DNA of 64,000 bases, from contig JASANC010002076.1 of the NCBI GenBank assembly GCA_030248135.1, positions 48,969 through 112,968 on the forward strand. Direction: 5' to 3'. The DNA is from Theristus sp. LFF4_11 (Eukaryota > Nematoda > Chromadorea > Monhysterida > Xyalidae). Under the pieces are notes generated by a model. That model ran no database searches, had not been told where the DNA came from, and saw only the letters and a list, made by a program, of their open reading frames with translations. Shown here one piece after another: positions 1 to 10,502 of this stretch. Position numbers and translations under genes: made by a program. Each line of letters starts with the position of its first letter. Positions within the stretch are counted from its first letter, which is position 1.

Positions 1-29
1 CGGGGGGGCCATGTGACTTTGATTTGTAT

Positions 30-190
30 ACATTCTTAAAAGTGATTTTTTTGACTTTTGATCTGAGGTTGCTTGTAATGAGTCGTTGTAGGTTCCTAAT
101 CCTAAACCTAATCCTAATCCTAATCCTAAGTCAAGCCTTTTTGATAAGGTGAAAATGATCAATTTAGTTTTTGCATTTTTTTCTTTCCTG
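30..190 (+). repeat. Dispersed repeat with degenerate CCTAAT run (fold-back element interior)
   Basis: The stretch contains a short run of CCTAAT/CCTAAA units (about 95-130), followed by a conserved tail beginning AAGCCTTTTTGATAAGGTG. The same order occurs at 44040-44160 inside the large fold-back element. It also occurs inverted at 23260-23345 inside the smaller fold-back element, and partly at 45600-45690. It is therefore an internal piece of that element family, not a telomere. An inverted trace of the AGGCTTGGCTTAGG part lies at 425-475. Confidence 0.7.
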
Positions 191-634
191 TGTTATGGAG
201 GAGGAGCACCGGAACTGCAGATGCAGCTGTTTTAATAATGATGCATTACGTGTGACTTTGGGGGGGGGGGATTTTATTTTTTTAATTCCTAAAGCTTCAT
301 TACTAAAGCGCACGCGCACGGGCATCGGCATGCTCATGCTCATGATCCACTAGCGCGCCTGCACACGCTCCGCACTCAACAAGAACTTGTTCAAAACGCA
401 ATTGTTCTCACATCTTTCTTCTTGAAAAGGCTTGGCTTAGGTTAGGATTAGGTCAGGATTATGTTTAGCGTAGAATTAGGCTTTAGGATTAGGTTTTGGT
501 TTAGGCTTGTTTAGGCAACGTCTGCCAACATCAGTGCTTTGATTTAGTACGACAGGCCAACCTTTTAATTGACTGAACCAAAAAAAATTTTGTGGTTTAG
601 AAAAGGTCAAGTGCCATACAATTTTGTAGAAAAT

Positions 635-850
635 TTTGATGGTCGACAAAAATAGGTGCATTCGAACCGCGCTGACGCGCTGAGTTTGAACATTGCACTT
701 TTAGAACTAAATAACATTGTTTGGCTCTTAAAGTTGGCAAAAAACTTTTATGAAAATTATCCTCCGACGTCAATTTGAAACACGTTTTGCAGCTTGTGGA
801 TCCAACCCCTGGTCGTGTTTCTCGTTCCAAATGATTTTTCTGTGTTCCAG
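635..850 (+). repeat. Dispersed repeat shared with 43860-44060
   Basis: This segment starts near GGTCGACAAAAATA, runs through CGCTGACGCGCTGAGTT and AAAAACTTTTATGAAAAT, and ends near GGTCGTGTTTCTC. The same blocks occur in the same order at 43860-44060, inside the fold-back element there. It looks like a dispersed fragment of that element's interior. No coding frame is supported. Confidence 0.6.
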
Positions 851-904
851 ATAGAACTGTTTGTATTGATCTGATTACAATCGTAACAGTACTGCGCACG
901 CATA

Positions 905-1177
905 TACGGTATGGCCGAATAAACATGGCAGCTTTTTTCAGGGTTCAAGGAGCGCGCGAAATTTGAATGAAAGAAAAACGACGTTCAGAAACCACATTGT
1001 GTGCCAAATTTGACTAGTTTTTTTTTAAACTAATGGATTATCCGCGTTATTCTATGCATTCTTTCTCCCTTGCACACATGATTGGGAATTATGTTGGCAT
1101 TTTTGAAAAAGGCAACTCCTAGTCTGCGACTGATCCCGCCTTGATGGACTGCCTTATTTATTCGGCCGTACTGTACC
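905..1177 (+). repeat. Short inverted-repeat element (MITE-like), copy 1
   Basis: The ends are inverted copies of each other: the left end reads GGTATGGCCGAATAAACA and the right end is the inverse of ACAGTACGGCCGAATAAA. The interior (AGGAGCGCGCGAAA, ACGTTCAGAAACC, CTAGTCTGCGACTGATC) matches 12636-12918 over most of its length in the same orientation. It carries no coding sequence. About 500 bases follow (1178-1687), running up to the receptor gene, in which I see nothing. Confidence 0.75.
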
Positions 1178-1687
1178 GTATGTCATTAGTCCAGCGAGCA
1201 ACAGAAAAAAGCAGGATTCCTTTTTAACCAGCTTTTTTTAAACTCCGATGAATTTTTTCACAATGATGGTTGTGTTGAATGGTGTGCGTGTGCTTGGCAT
1301 TGGATCATTGCTACTGAGCAAGGAATATAGCGGTATGAATAATGTGCCTTGATTTTTTTCATGTACCAACTTAGTACGTTTAGCTTACAAAATTGAGAAT
1401 CTAATTCCAGTTGCAGTTCCTGAATTAATAAACGTGGGGAAGCTGATAAGCTGACTTTGAGCTTTAGTCGTTCATGCGCTTTCGCCCGCTGTATTCGATT
1501 GTGAAAGGCAGTGAATCAAAATGTTACTTTATCAAGCGGTAATGAGCAAACCCACAAGATTCTCCGCTTCAACCCACACAATTTACTGCATTTTTACTGT
1601 TGCTTCTTGAATGCTTCGAATGCAATCGATATGTACATCAATATCCACTAACAAATAAAGTTTACGTTTCTGTATAGCAAGATAAGA

Positions 1688-4600
1688 TCATAAACTAGTG
1701 CCCTGTTGAATTGTTCCTGATTGACGGTCATCAATTGATCGTTGTTCCTTGAATATAACTTCTGAGTCACGCAGTTGATATTGATTAACATTTAGTAATG
1801 GATTGACAGGTGTTTCATTTTCGTCCAGTGCCACGTTTGCGTCGTTCGCGGCCGTCAAGAGAACCGTGTTATCATGATTGTTGTTGTTGGTGATAGCCAC
1901 CGTGGTTGCTTGTCGTTCACCTGTTTCCCCATGAGCACTGCACCGGTGCAAAACTCGTCTGATGCACCGACAGGCCGCCAAATTGCGCCAATAATCAAAA
2001 ATCAAGTTGAACTCTCGTTGGAAGTTGCTGTTCATGAAACCATATAGAAACGGATTGACGCAAATCGTCGTCAGACTGATCAGCTTGCCGGCTTCATCCC
2101 ACTCGTACGGCGTGAAATTGTTGAACCATTTGACATCGTACAGTAGCGATATCACGGTGAACGGTAGCCAGAGAATGGCGTACGAGCCAGCCATGGCGAC
2201 CAGCAGATGGTTGGTACGCCGGTGACGGCTGTCAGCAGTGGGCTCGATCGAGGAGCTACGACGCTTGCTGGCGTCCACGTTCTGCGCAACATTAATACTA
2301 AATCTTCTGAACGTGAAAACATCGAACAACAGAATTTCAAACTTGTGCGACCGAAAGTTGCAGTCGAGTTACGTCCGATGATTGCGGCTTTCGATGTGCT
2401 TTCATTTTGCGCTCGTTTTCTTTTAGATATGCGGTCAATTTCCAGTTGAACACCAACAGCACCACCAACGGAATGACGTAGAGGAATAGGGCCTGTGAAA
2501 GTGTGCAAATTGATACATGGTCTACCAATTGGTGCATGGTGCAAGTTGGTTCTTTATGGAGTACCTGAATGCACATGACTGCACGAGAGAGCGTAGCTTC
2601 TTCCGATGCCTTGCACATGTAGATTATGATTTCTTGCGGTTCCATTGACGGGTATAAGTACAACGGCTGAGAATTTATGAAAAGCGCGGGTACATCAGCA
2701 TAGCATCATGTAATAGAAATTAATGAAAACCAGTGCTTTTTCTCAAGAGATTATTGTTTAAGAACTGCAATACCACGTGCACGTGTTGCAAGGTGTTTAC
2801 GTACTATTATCTTTTAGTTTGGTTCCGAAACTCATTGCGCACTAGTTTCACGCATGACGCGGGAATTCAAAATTGGTAAAGTGATACGAGTCCTCTATTT
2901 AGAGGCGGATCACTTAGGCTATTTTGAATTGCCACATGTTTCCTATCGACATTTGAAAACGCATTGAATCACAGAACCTAACAATTGATAATAATACTGC
3001 TAACTAACTAAATAAACTATACCGTATTTACCCCCAATAAACCCCCATGGGGGATTAATACGTCAGCGACTTTTAGGGGTGGGGGTTTATTGGTGGGGGG
3101 GGGGGGGTTTATTTACAAAAAAATTCTAGGGGTGGGGGTTTGTTGAAAAATGGCAAAAATATATTGCATGGCAGGCAAGAAAGTCGCAGAAACTTCTACT
3201 CTACACACAAATTTCCTTTTATAACAGCCTTTTGTAATGAAATTACTATTAACTCACCCATTTGGGGCCTTTGGTAGCACAATTTCATCATTTTCACTGC
3301 AACCAGCCACTGAATTCGCTGGGTATGTGTTTCAAACAGGTCTCCAATAATCCCCCATGGGGGATTATTTGTGGGGGGGGGATTATTCGGAAACTGGTCG
3401 GGGGGTGGGGGTTTATTGGTGGGGGGGATTAATGGTGGGGGGGGGGGTTTAATGGGGGTAATACGGTATATTGTGGATTTATTCAAACGTGACCGGACTA
3501 AAATGACGTCATTTGCTTTAAAGACGCCCGTTTATCAAGGTATGTACAGGCACCAAAATGTCAGTTTGGTGTGACTGATTCGACATTCACCATTTGTTTA
3601 CGGGAAGAAATCAACTAAACGGAAAGTCTGGTTTGCTGTGAACGGCAAGCGCATGTTTGGCGGTGCATGACGTCATTTCAGTGGGACATGTTTAAAAAAA
3701 TAGGTCATACTTACTTTACCAACTCAGAAACTATTATCTTATAATAGGGTAAATTGTGGTTGTAAATTTAGTAGTTAGTTAGAAATAAACTTTCTCTACC
3801 TGCGAGAACACGTGCTTGGACATGATATGATAGGAGATGAACAGTGGAATGCTGAGCAGGCAAGAACACATCCAGATCGCGAGCGCAATCAAAACAACAA
3901 AGACCAATCTTCGTTTGTTCACGGTCGTGACTCGTGTTGTGCACGCCACCATCGTGCGCACGCTGTAGTACCTGCAAACGCAACCCTGTAAACCTGGCGT
4001 ACCACGCCGCCATTACCGCAACTCCGAACGAACAGCGGTAAACCGCATGTTTGAGAAACCGCCATGGCTTGCGGCACTCTGATCAGCTGCAGCAACCCGA
4101 ATGACTATGGTACACCATAATCCTTGATGCAAACTGACCAGTGCGATCACTTGTGTGACTGAGAAAATTTCATCAACGATTTTTTTTATTTTTTTATCAA
4201 GTAATTTTTTTCAGTGGAACAAAGAAAAAACACAAAAAGTGAGTGTGAATAACCTGTCGACTGCCATGACTGCAACTGTCAATGTTGAACAATAGATGTT
4301 ACTTGCTGGCAGCGCGTTTGCCAACTTGCAAATCCACTCGGGGAATGGAAAGTACATCCGTTTGCTCGGTATCCAAAGCAGCGGCACAACAAACAGGGAT
4401 AGTAGAAAATTAGCGATTGCCAGGTTTGTGATGAACACGTTGCGGATGCTGACACGCATGTGATGCGACCGAAAAACAGCGTAGATCACCTTGAAATGTT
4501 TGAAAATACTGTGAAAACCGCATGAAACACCCGCACACAGGTTCTGCGATTTTGTCGCAGTTGGCTGGAATCTTTATGTGGATGGGTTTCAACGTGACTT

Positions 4601-4915
4601 CCTTTTGTTTTTAATGACCCTCCGACACGTGTCCTCCCAAAGTGTTACCCAAGGTTTTTATTGACTTGCCAGCAAATTTCCGAAAAATGCTAGTCCGGCG
4701 ATTGCAGAGTATAACACGTCGAACATGATAACCTCCCATGGTGACTGATATTTTTGCACAAATAATTCGAGGTATAAATTCGGCAGCTGTTGTTCATAAC
4801 ATTCGCTGTGCATCACACGAAAGGAGTCGTTCACACCCGCTCCTCTGCGGCTTTGGTTCACTCCTGCTGAATCGACGGTGCAGTTTGCTAAAACTGGAAT
4901 TAGAATTGGATCCAT
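1688..4915 (-). CDS. Rhodopsin-family neuropeptide receptor, NPY/NPF-like (5 exons)
   Basis: A seven-transmembrane peptide receptor of the plasma membrane that would signal through G proteins. The exon model (minus strand) is 4915-4670, 4489-4254, 3971-3800, 2666-2373 and 2281-1688, giving about 513 aa. Exon 1 has N-glycosylation sites (NCT, NDS) and TM1 (GNLL). Exon 2 carries TM2 (NLAIANFL) and TM3 (WICKL). The DRY motif is formed across the exon 2/3 junction and is followed by TM4. Exon 4 carries extracellular loop 2 and TM5. Exon 5 carries TM6 (WLPF) and TM7 with CVNPFLYGFMNSNFQRE, the signature of NPY/NPF/RYamide-type receptors. The C-tail is long and Asn/Thr rich. Intron 1 appears to be GC-AG (donor GCAAGT), since only that join gives an uninterrupted TM1. 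Intron 3 is 1.1 kb and holds two inverted-repeat elements. The start is the first ATG in exon 1; an upstream exon cannot be excluded. The ligand is unknown. Confidence 0.85.
2815..2955 (-). repeat. Hairpin repeat family R2, copy 1 (inverted)
   Basis: This is a reverse-orientation copy of a repeat also present at 11765-11945 and 51385-51590, with a fragment at 5280-5360. Its core is a stem in which GTGATCCG and its inverse flank a short spacer. It is followed by AATTCCCGCG and a conserved ATTGAGTCTCGG block. This copy lies in intron 3 of the receptor gene. It is noncoding. Confidence 0.7.
3017..3472. repeat. Poly-G/poly-C inverted-repeat element in receptor intron 3
   Basis: The left end reads TATACCGTATTTACCCCCA and the right end is nearly its inverse (TGGGGGTAATACGGTATA). 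Both ends continue into runs of G or C, with two copies of the palindrome CCCCCATGGGGG (about 3044 and 3352). This is a terminal-inverted-repeat element, possibly with TA flanks. The long G runs could form G-quadruplexes. A decayed relative of one end is seen near 10998. Confidence 0.6.
3474..3715 (-). repeat. MITE-like repeat with paired TGACGTCA sites, copy 1
   Basis: The segment has imperfect inverted ends (TTTATTCAAACGTG... against its inverse near 3690-3710). Each arm holds an AATGACGTCAT palindrome, at about 3502 and 3669. A second copy, in opposite orientation, lies at about 34175-34575 within a DHX15 intron. TGACGTCA is the classic CREB/ATF site; whether it is used here is unknown. 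Confidence 0.65.
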
Positions 4916-7900
4916 TTCTTTTGTCGTCGTGTGATTCGCTGCCAACTTTGTCGCATGGGCCTAAAAATTTCACATTGATAAATGTTAGAAAGATTCGGGT
5001 TGTTATGGTGCAAAAACCATTGACTACACATATTTCTGCAGAACCCATGGGTTGTCTCCCGCAGCAGTTTTCTGAAAACGCATGAGATGATTGTTCGTGT
5101 GTTTTCATCCTGTTCAATCCACATGAATGGACCAGCCGAATACAGGTAATTTTTAAAAGAAAGTTTTCTATAAGCGGTACATCATGTTGCAGCATAACTA
5201 TGAGAAGCTAGTTTAGATTGGCCCCATATCTGCTTTTTTACCGACAAAAAACTTATTGAAATATGTGTTGTATGAGCTTTTATTTTTGTCCCGAGACTCA
5301 ATGCGCGCATAGATATGTAGTTGAACGTTAGCTTTATGCATGACGCGGGATTCGGGAAAAAATTGGGCGAATTTCAGCATTATGTTGTCAGTAGTAATAG
5401 TGAACAATGGCACTTTAGCTCCAGCATGTGCGAACGCAAAACTTGTCGCTTGGAGCGGCGGTGCAAATTTCAATGATGCCTGCAAACTCTGTAGCGGGTA
5501 ATCTGTCCGTGATATCCACTCATAGTAAATCACTTGTAAATGTCGAGATAAAGTGGAGAGCAGTAAAAACTGCATTACACACACTTAAAACCCCCGATGG
5601 AAATGGACAGCCGCTGGCTAAAGTTGTTCTTATGGTTTTCGTCCGTGTGCGATTTTGTTTAAACGTGGGTGGGAAATGGCCGCGTGGCGTGAATGTGAAT
5701 AGCCGTGGTGTCATTGCGTGTTGAAATTTTATACTAAAGTTTGATGCGTTTTCGTCTTGTCTTGTCAGAAGATTTATATTCTCAGTTTACTTTGCGCTTG
5801 CATGATTTCGCTAATGAATAAACATGAAAATTAATAATAGGGCACTGTTTAATAACCGGATTGCGGCAAAATGAAAACTAATCTCCACTCAGATTTGTAT
5901 ATCGAACAACGTAAGCTGCAAATTAGTGTACCCGTCGACCGGCTTTTCAAATTTCTGCTCAATCAGCAATCAGCGGCCATTCATCAAACTGACGCACACC
6001 TTCGCGTGTTATGCGTTTTGTTTTATTTCTCTCAATTCTTTTGTTCATCTGGTGCGACAGACAGCTGGTGTTAATTATGGCGCACCACAAAACCCCAATT
6101 TTTGTTCTTTTTTTGATCGCAAACGCACATTGACGCAAACAAAAGATGGAAAACGAGAGTGTCGCTTCCTAACGATCAGTTTCACTTATCTTTACAATTC
6201 GACAGGTTTGAATAGAGCCGTGATTTGAAACGAATTGTACTCTCGCTATCTGGCTGACTCAGTACAGTAACTTGAGAAAAAAGGAGTCGATGAAATCAAT
6301 TTTGTGGTTGAGGCCATTTGCTTTTTACAAACTAATGCACATCGAAAAGCGGCATTTGCTCATCTGGTTGCTGCGATAGCCTGGACGGACACGAATTACA
6401 CAGAAACATATCATCAAGATGTTTGGTTTCATTATAGTGCCAGGCCAGTGCCTTTAAAAGCCATTGCGCGAGACGTGCTTGCTTGCTACAAAATTGATGC
6501 ATCGGCGCTGCCAGATTGAAAGCAATGCAGAAAACGGATAAACTGGGCCCCACGGCCAGCGGCGGGTTGAGTGGCGTTCCAGCCTCCGGCACGGCGCTGT
6601 GTGTGGCTTGCATGCGTTTTTGCACATTACATATCACCTATCGCCGTTGTTTTCCGTAACAGTGTCCATTATTAGACGCCGTAACAGCGCACGTCAAAAA
6701 CTGACATGCTTTGCAAAGCTGAAATGAACGCGCATACATGCATGCATCTGTGGCTGATGCTGAATCACGAACATCAACCAAGTGTCGGGAAATGAACTCC
6801 TGCGAACAAACGCACGCGCACGCAAAACGAGGTGCAGCATTGTTTATAATGCTGCTGTATTTTATCGTCCTCGGACACATACACATATTACTAAACACGC
6901 GGTAACAAAACGGAACTGCCGGGTTTTTGTGTAGCTATTGCGAAAAAAGGTTTGTTTTTGAATCCATTGTTCCATATCCAGAAGCCGCAAAGTCATTTGT
7001 GATAATCGAGTCACGAACTCACGAATCAGTCAAAGAATTTGGCTAAAAGAAAACCCTCATAAAGTAACTTCCATACGTCCGTCAATTATCGCCTTCGTCA
7101 AATATTAAAACAAGCAAAAACAAAGGTCATGTTTGGATTGGAGACTGAGGGGTGGAAGCGCTGTGTCTACTGCCGATAGACACGCGATGTTGCGACTGTG
7201 CGCGGCTTCTCTAATCAGAAGTCATTTCAGTGTCAGAAGAATTTTCATTAGCAGTAAATAAAAAAGCACGTGGGTGACGGTGGCGAAACTTCACGAGCCC
7301 ATCCTACAACAGATGATGCAGTATGAAGCCTGATACAAGTTGACAAGCGCGCTCGTGTGTGCCAATAACTGACGGTTGACTGTGAAACCCGTACGGATTG
7401 AATGTGTGGCGTGCACTGCAGAGCTGGCAGAGCACAGATACGCCAAGCAAAATGGCCAGCTCAAATCAAACCGCCGATGTATTGGCGCTGTGCACGTTTG
7501 ACAGTCATCAGCAGCAACATGCATTATTAGTGTTTCACAAATGTGATTGTGTGGCTGACGACAACACTAACGGTGTCAACGGCGACATATTGTTTATATG
7601 ATTCATATGACGTGGCACCTGACTGAAACAACCAGAAAGAAATGGAAGGCTAATTTTGATAAAATATGATTCGGTTTTCATACAGGCATGCAGTGTGACA
7701 GTGAGCGAAAACGCGCAATTTGCATTTCTGCGACTGCTGCGAGACGCGTGTTTTTCTGGGAGAAAATTATAACTGATTGCAGACGACGGGTGGGTGGCAC
7801 ATGGGCGCTCACTTTGAAGCATATAATTGGAGGCACCATGTGCAAACTGCGGCGCGCGCACAAACAACGAACTTTGTTTTCAGGTAACCCAGCGACCGAC

Positions 7901-10077
7901 CCGATGAAACAACCTGAAAAGCCTGGCGGTGGTCTTGATTTAAAAAAATATTCAAGCACACTGACGGCCAGCATTAACGGATCGCGCTGCTGCGGGGAAA
8001 ATTGAGCAAAAACTGGGTGTTACTGAGTGTGCTTGCGACGAGCCGATATGTACACTGTACTGTGATAAAGAATCCCACAAAACGTGCGCAGTACTGTATG
8101 TACCATTGGTTTTTGTACGCCAATAACGTTGTTGTCTGCGAGACGCCGTATTATAGTATATACGTACCTATCATCAAACTACTTATGATAGGACCAGGAC
8201 GACGCAGCTTATTTCATTGGCAATATTGTTATACGCTGCTTCTCAAGCTGCATGTATAGAGAGCGAAAACGTGCGGCGACGCCGCTTTCGCAAGAGTAAA
8301 CTCGGGCAACCGTAAATGATTTTGCGTGAGATAGGCAGAAACGAAGAGAGAGAGAAAAGTGACGGGGGGACGATGTTTGCAGATACCGTACGTTCTTTCG
8401 TGCTCGAGATAAAATCCGTTATAGTAGAGAATTCGCGTTTCGGATTTTGCGCAAGAAGCTTTCGAAATAAAAAAGATTTTCTTGAAGAATTTATATGCCA
8501 TGTGGTTGCACATTTCTGAATGGTATTCCGGCCACTTCATCATTAGAGACACGCATTTTGAGAGCTAATTCGGCTTGTTGGGCTGAATTTATTTCTTGGA
8601 TTTAAAACAGAAAACGTACGTGCTTATGGGGTGTGAAAATGTCTAAATTCTAAGAGAAGGTTCCGTGATAAAAGAGAGTGTACGGTATATGTCGACAAAC
8701 GAAACAAAATTACAGACCCCAAAAATGTACGGTAAGAGCGGCACAACCCAACATTCATTTACCCCGATCGTTTTTGGGTCTTGGTCATTTTGTCGGTTCG
8801 GTACCACATTCATGAAATTGACGTGAAAAGTTTGACGACAAAAACTTTATACGTACTTCTTAATATACAATTGCGCGTCCATGCACATTGGAACCGCTTT
8901 GCTTGGAACATGCAAGTTGCAAATAGAGTTCTGGAGAAATAATCCACCAAAAACAGTAACTAAATTTTAGTCCGTTACACTTTCATGCCGTTGTTGGAAG
9001 CGGGACCGAAATACAATTACAAGTGCTCGATATAAACAAAATACAACTCAATTCAAAAATGTCCCGTTCTGGACGTTATGACATGCAATAAAATGTAGTT
9101 ATTCTAATTTTGAACCGTGATAAAATAAATGGTTTCTTGATTTAACGGAAGAATGTTTTCATTGCCCATAGAGTTTCGATAAAAGAAATGGTTTCTTGAT
9201 TTAATGGAAGAATGTTTTCATTGCCCATGAGAGTTTCGAGTCTTCACTTACCCATTGTTTCTCATTTCGATCATTTTGTCCAGAAAACAATTTTCGCAGA
9301 TTCCATTCAAGTTATGTATGTTTGCCATACGCAGTTGCAATTTCAGTGAAAGTCTGAATCTTAAGCAGTAGAGAGCAGGGAATACCCAAATGCTGTTACC
9401 TGCGGCACTACTACTTAGCATTCGACTTCCTTCTCCAGCGGTCGTGTTAGATTTCTGTCAAAGTAGATCACCTCAGTCTGGCAGTAGATCAGGCACACCG
9501 AAATAGTGAATAAAACTTACCATTTGCGATTATTTTTTCAATTTATTCAACAACTATAATGAAAGTAAAACGTTTATGAAAACAGGAATCGGTTATATCG
9601 TGGTATGAATGACAAAGTAAAGCTTATGGTCTTGATTGAATTAGACCAAAATATAATTCGCATATATCGCTCTGCAAATGCAAAACGAGCAAATTCGAAA
9701 GTGAATTTTGATGGCAACAATGCCGAGACGAAGCTGCGATTGTCGGTCGTTGCAAATAGAAGTACAAGACATTCAGACGCAGACGGCGGTTTGTTGATTG
9801 TGCTGTGTGGAACAGCTGAACTAATTAGCTTCATTTTATATACGAATAAAGAACAAACAAACAGAGATACCAGGGACTCACCGAAAATAACAATTGGTTC
9901 ATGCGAGCTATATAGAAATATCAATTACAACAGACAATCCACTGATTTTATGATCGCCCGCGCCATCCCACTGTGGTGCGCTTAAAATGTTTACCAACCA
10001 AGGCCGCTGTTCCAAATTTCAATAAAAACGCACAGGGCAACTGAAGTGGCATTGTATACACTTATTACGTTTTACCA
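4916..10077. other. About 5 kb without a recognisable gene
   Basis: No frame here shows a recognisable domain, and I found no chain of exons with coherent splice phases. It holds an inverted fragment of the R2 hairpin repeat (5280-5360) and a local tandem duplication (9118-9239). The 5' flank of the receptor gene (4916-5200) should contain its promoter, but no clear core promoter element was identified. Confidence 0.5.
9118..9239 (+). repeat. Two-copy tandem duplication, unit about 61 bp
   Basis: The unit contains ATGGTTTCTTGATTTAA, GGAAGAATGTTTTCATTGCC and ends near GAGTTTCGA. It occurs twice back to back with only a few differences. It is noncoding and looks like a recent local duplication. 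Confidence 0.8.
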
Positions 10078-10385
10078 ATATTAGCAAGAAGACCAACCAA
10101 CAGTGCAACCGTATAGGCTAATATTATCAAGCTAATGTTTATCTGCATCTCCTGTATGGTTTGCAGACAATTGAGAGAGAACGTTTTTGTTCGTGAACAC
10201 GCACGGGCGTCACCTTGTTGGCACAGCTGTTGCACACAGCCACCACCACCATCCACAATGCGTTGACCTGTTCCAGCCTTTTGTAGTTCTGTGCTACCCG
10301 GACCAACACGCATGTTTGAATAGACTTTGTTTTTCATTGCAACACGGAATCGGTTATGCACTGCTGGACGCACAAAAGTTGTCAT
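10078..10385 (-). pseudogene. Possible orphan exon with one membrane segment
   Basis: An open frame begins with ATG (10385-10383) and ends with a hydrophobic stretch (LIILAYTVALLVGLLAN) resembling TM1 of a rhodopsin-type GPCR. It is followed directly by a potential donor GTAAAA. No partner exons with TM2-TM7 are visible downstream on this strand before the NPY-like receptor. It may be a remnant of a second receptor, or a chance open frame. Evidence is weak. Confidence 0.25.
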
Positions 10386-10502
10386 TAAAAAATACAGTAG
10401 TGTTTTCGTGATTTAGTCAACAACAACAAAATCAGTGATCATGGAATGGAACAAAGCAGTATGAGCTGATAACTGCAACTGTTTTTTTGAACGTGTCCAT
10501 CA

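Noticed and set aside
95..130. CCTAAT/CCTAAA run as a telomere or interstitial telomere
   Set aside because: Units are irregular and few, and the same block recurs inside two fold-back elements, so it is part of a transposon core.
3371..3574. Gly-rich open frame in receptor intron 3
   Set aside because: It is a translation of G homopolymers of the inverted-repeat element.
5213..10400. Additional receptor exons linking the orphan TM1-like exon to the NPY-like receptor
   Set aside because: No TM2-TM7-like exons with matching phases were found between them, and the receptor already has its own TM1 exon.
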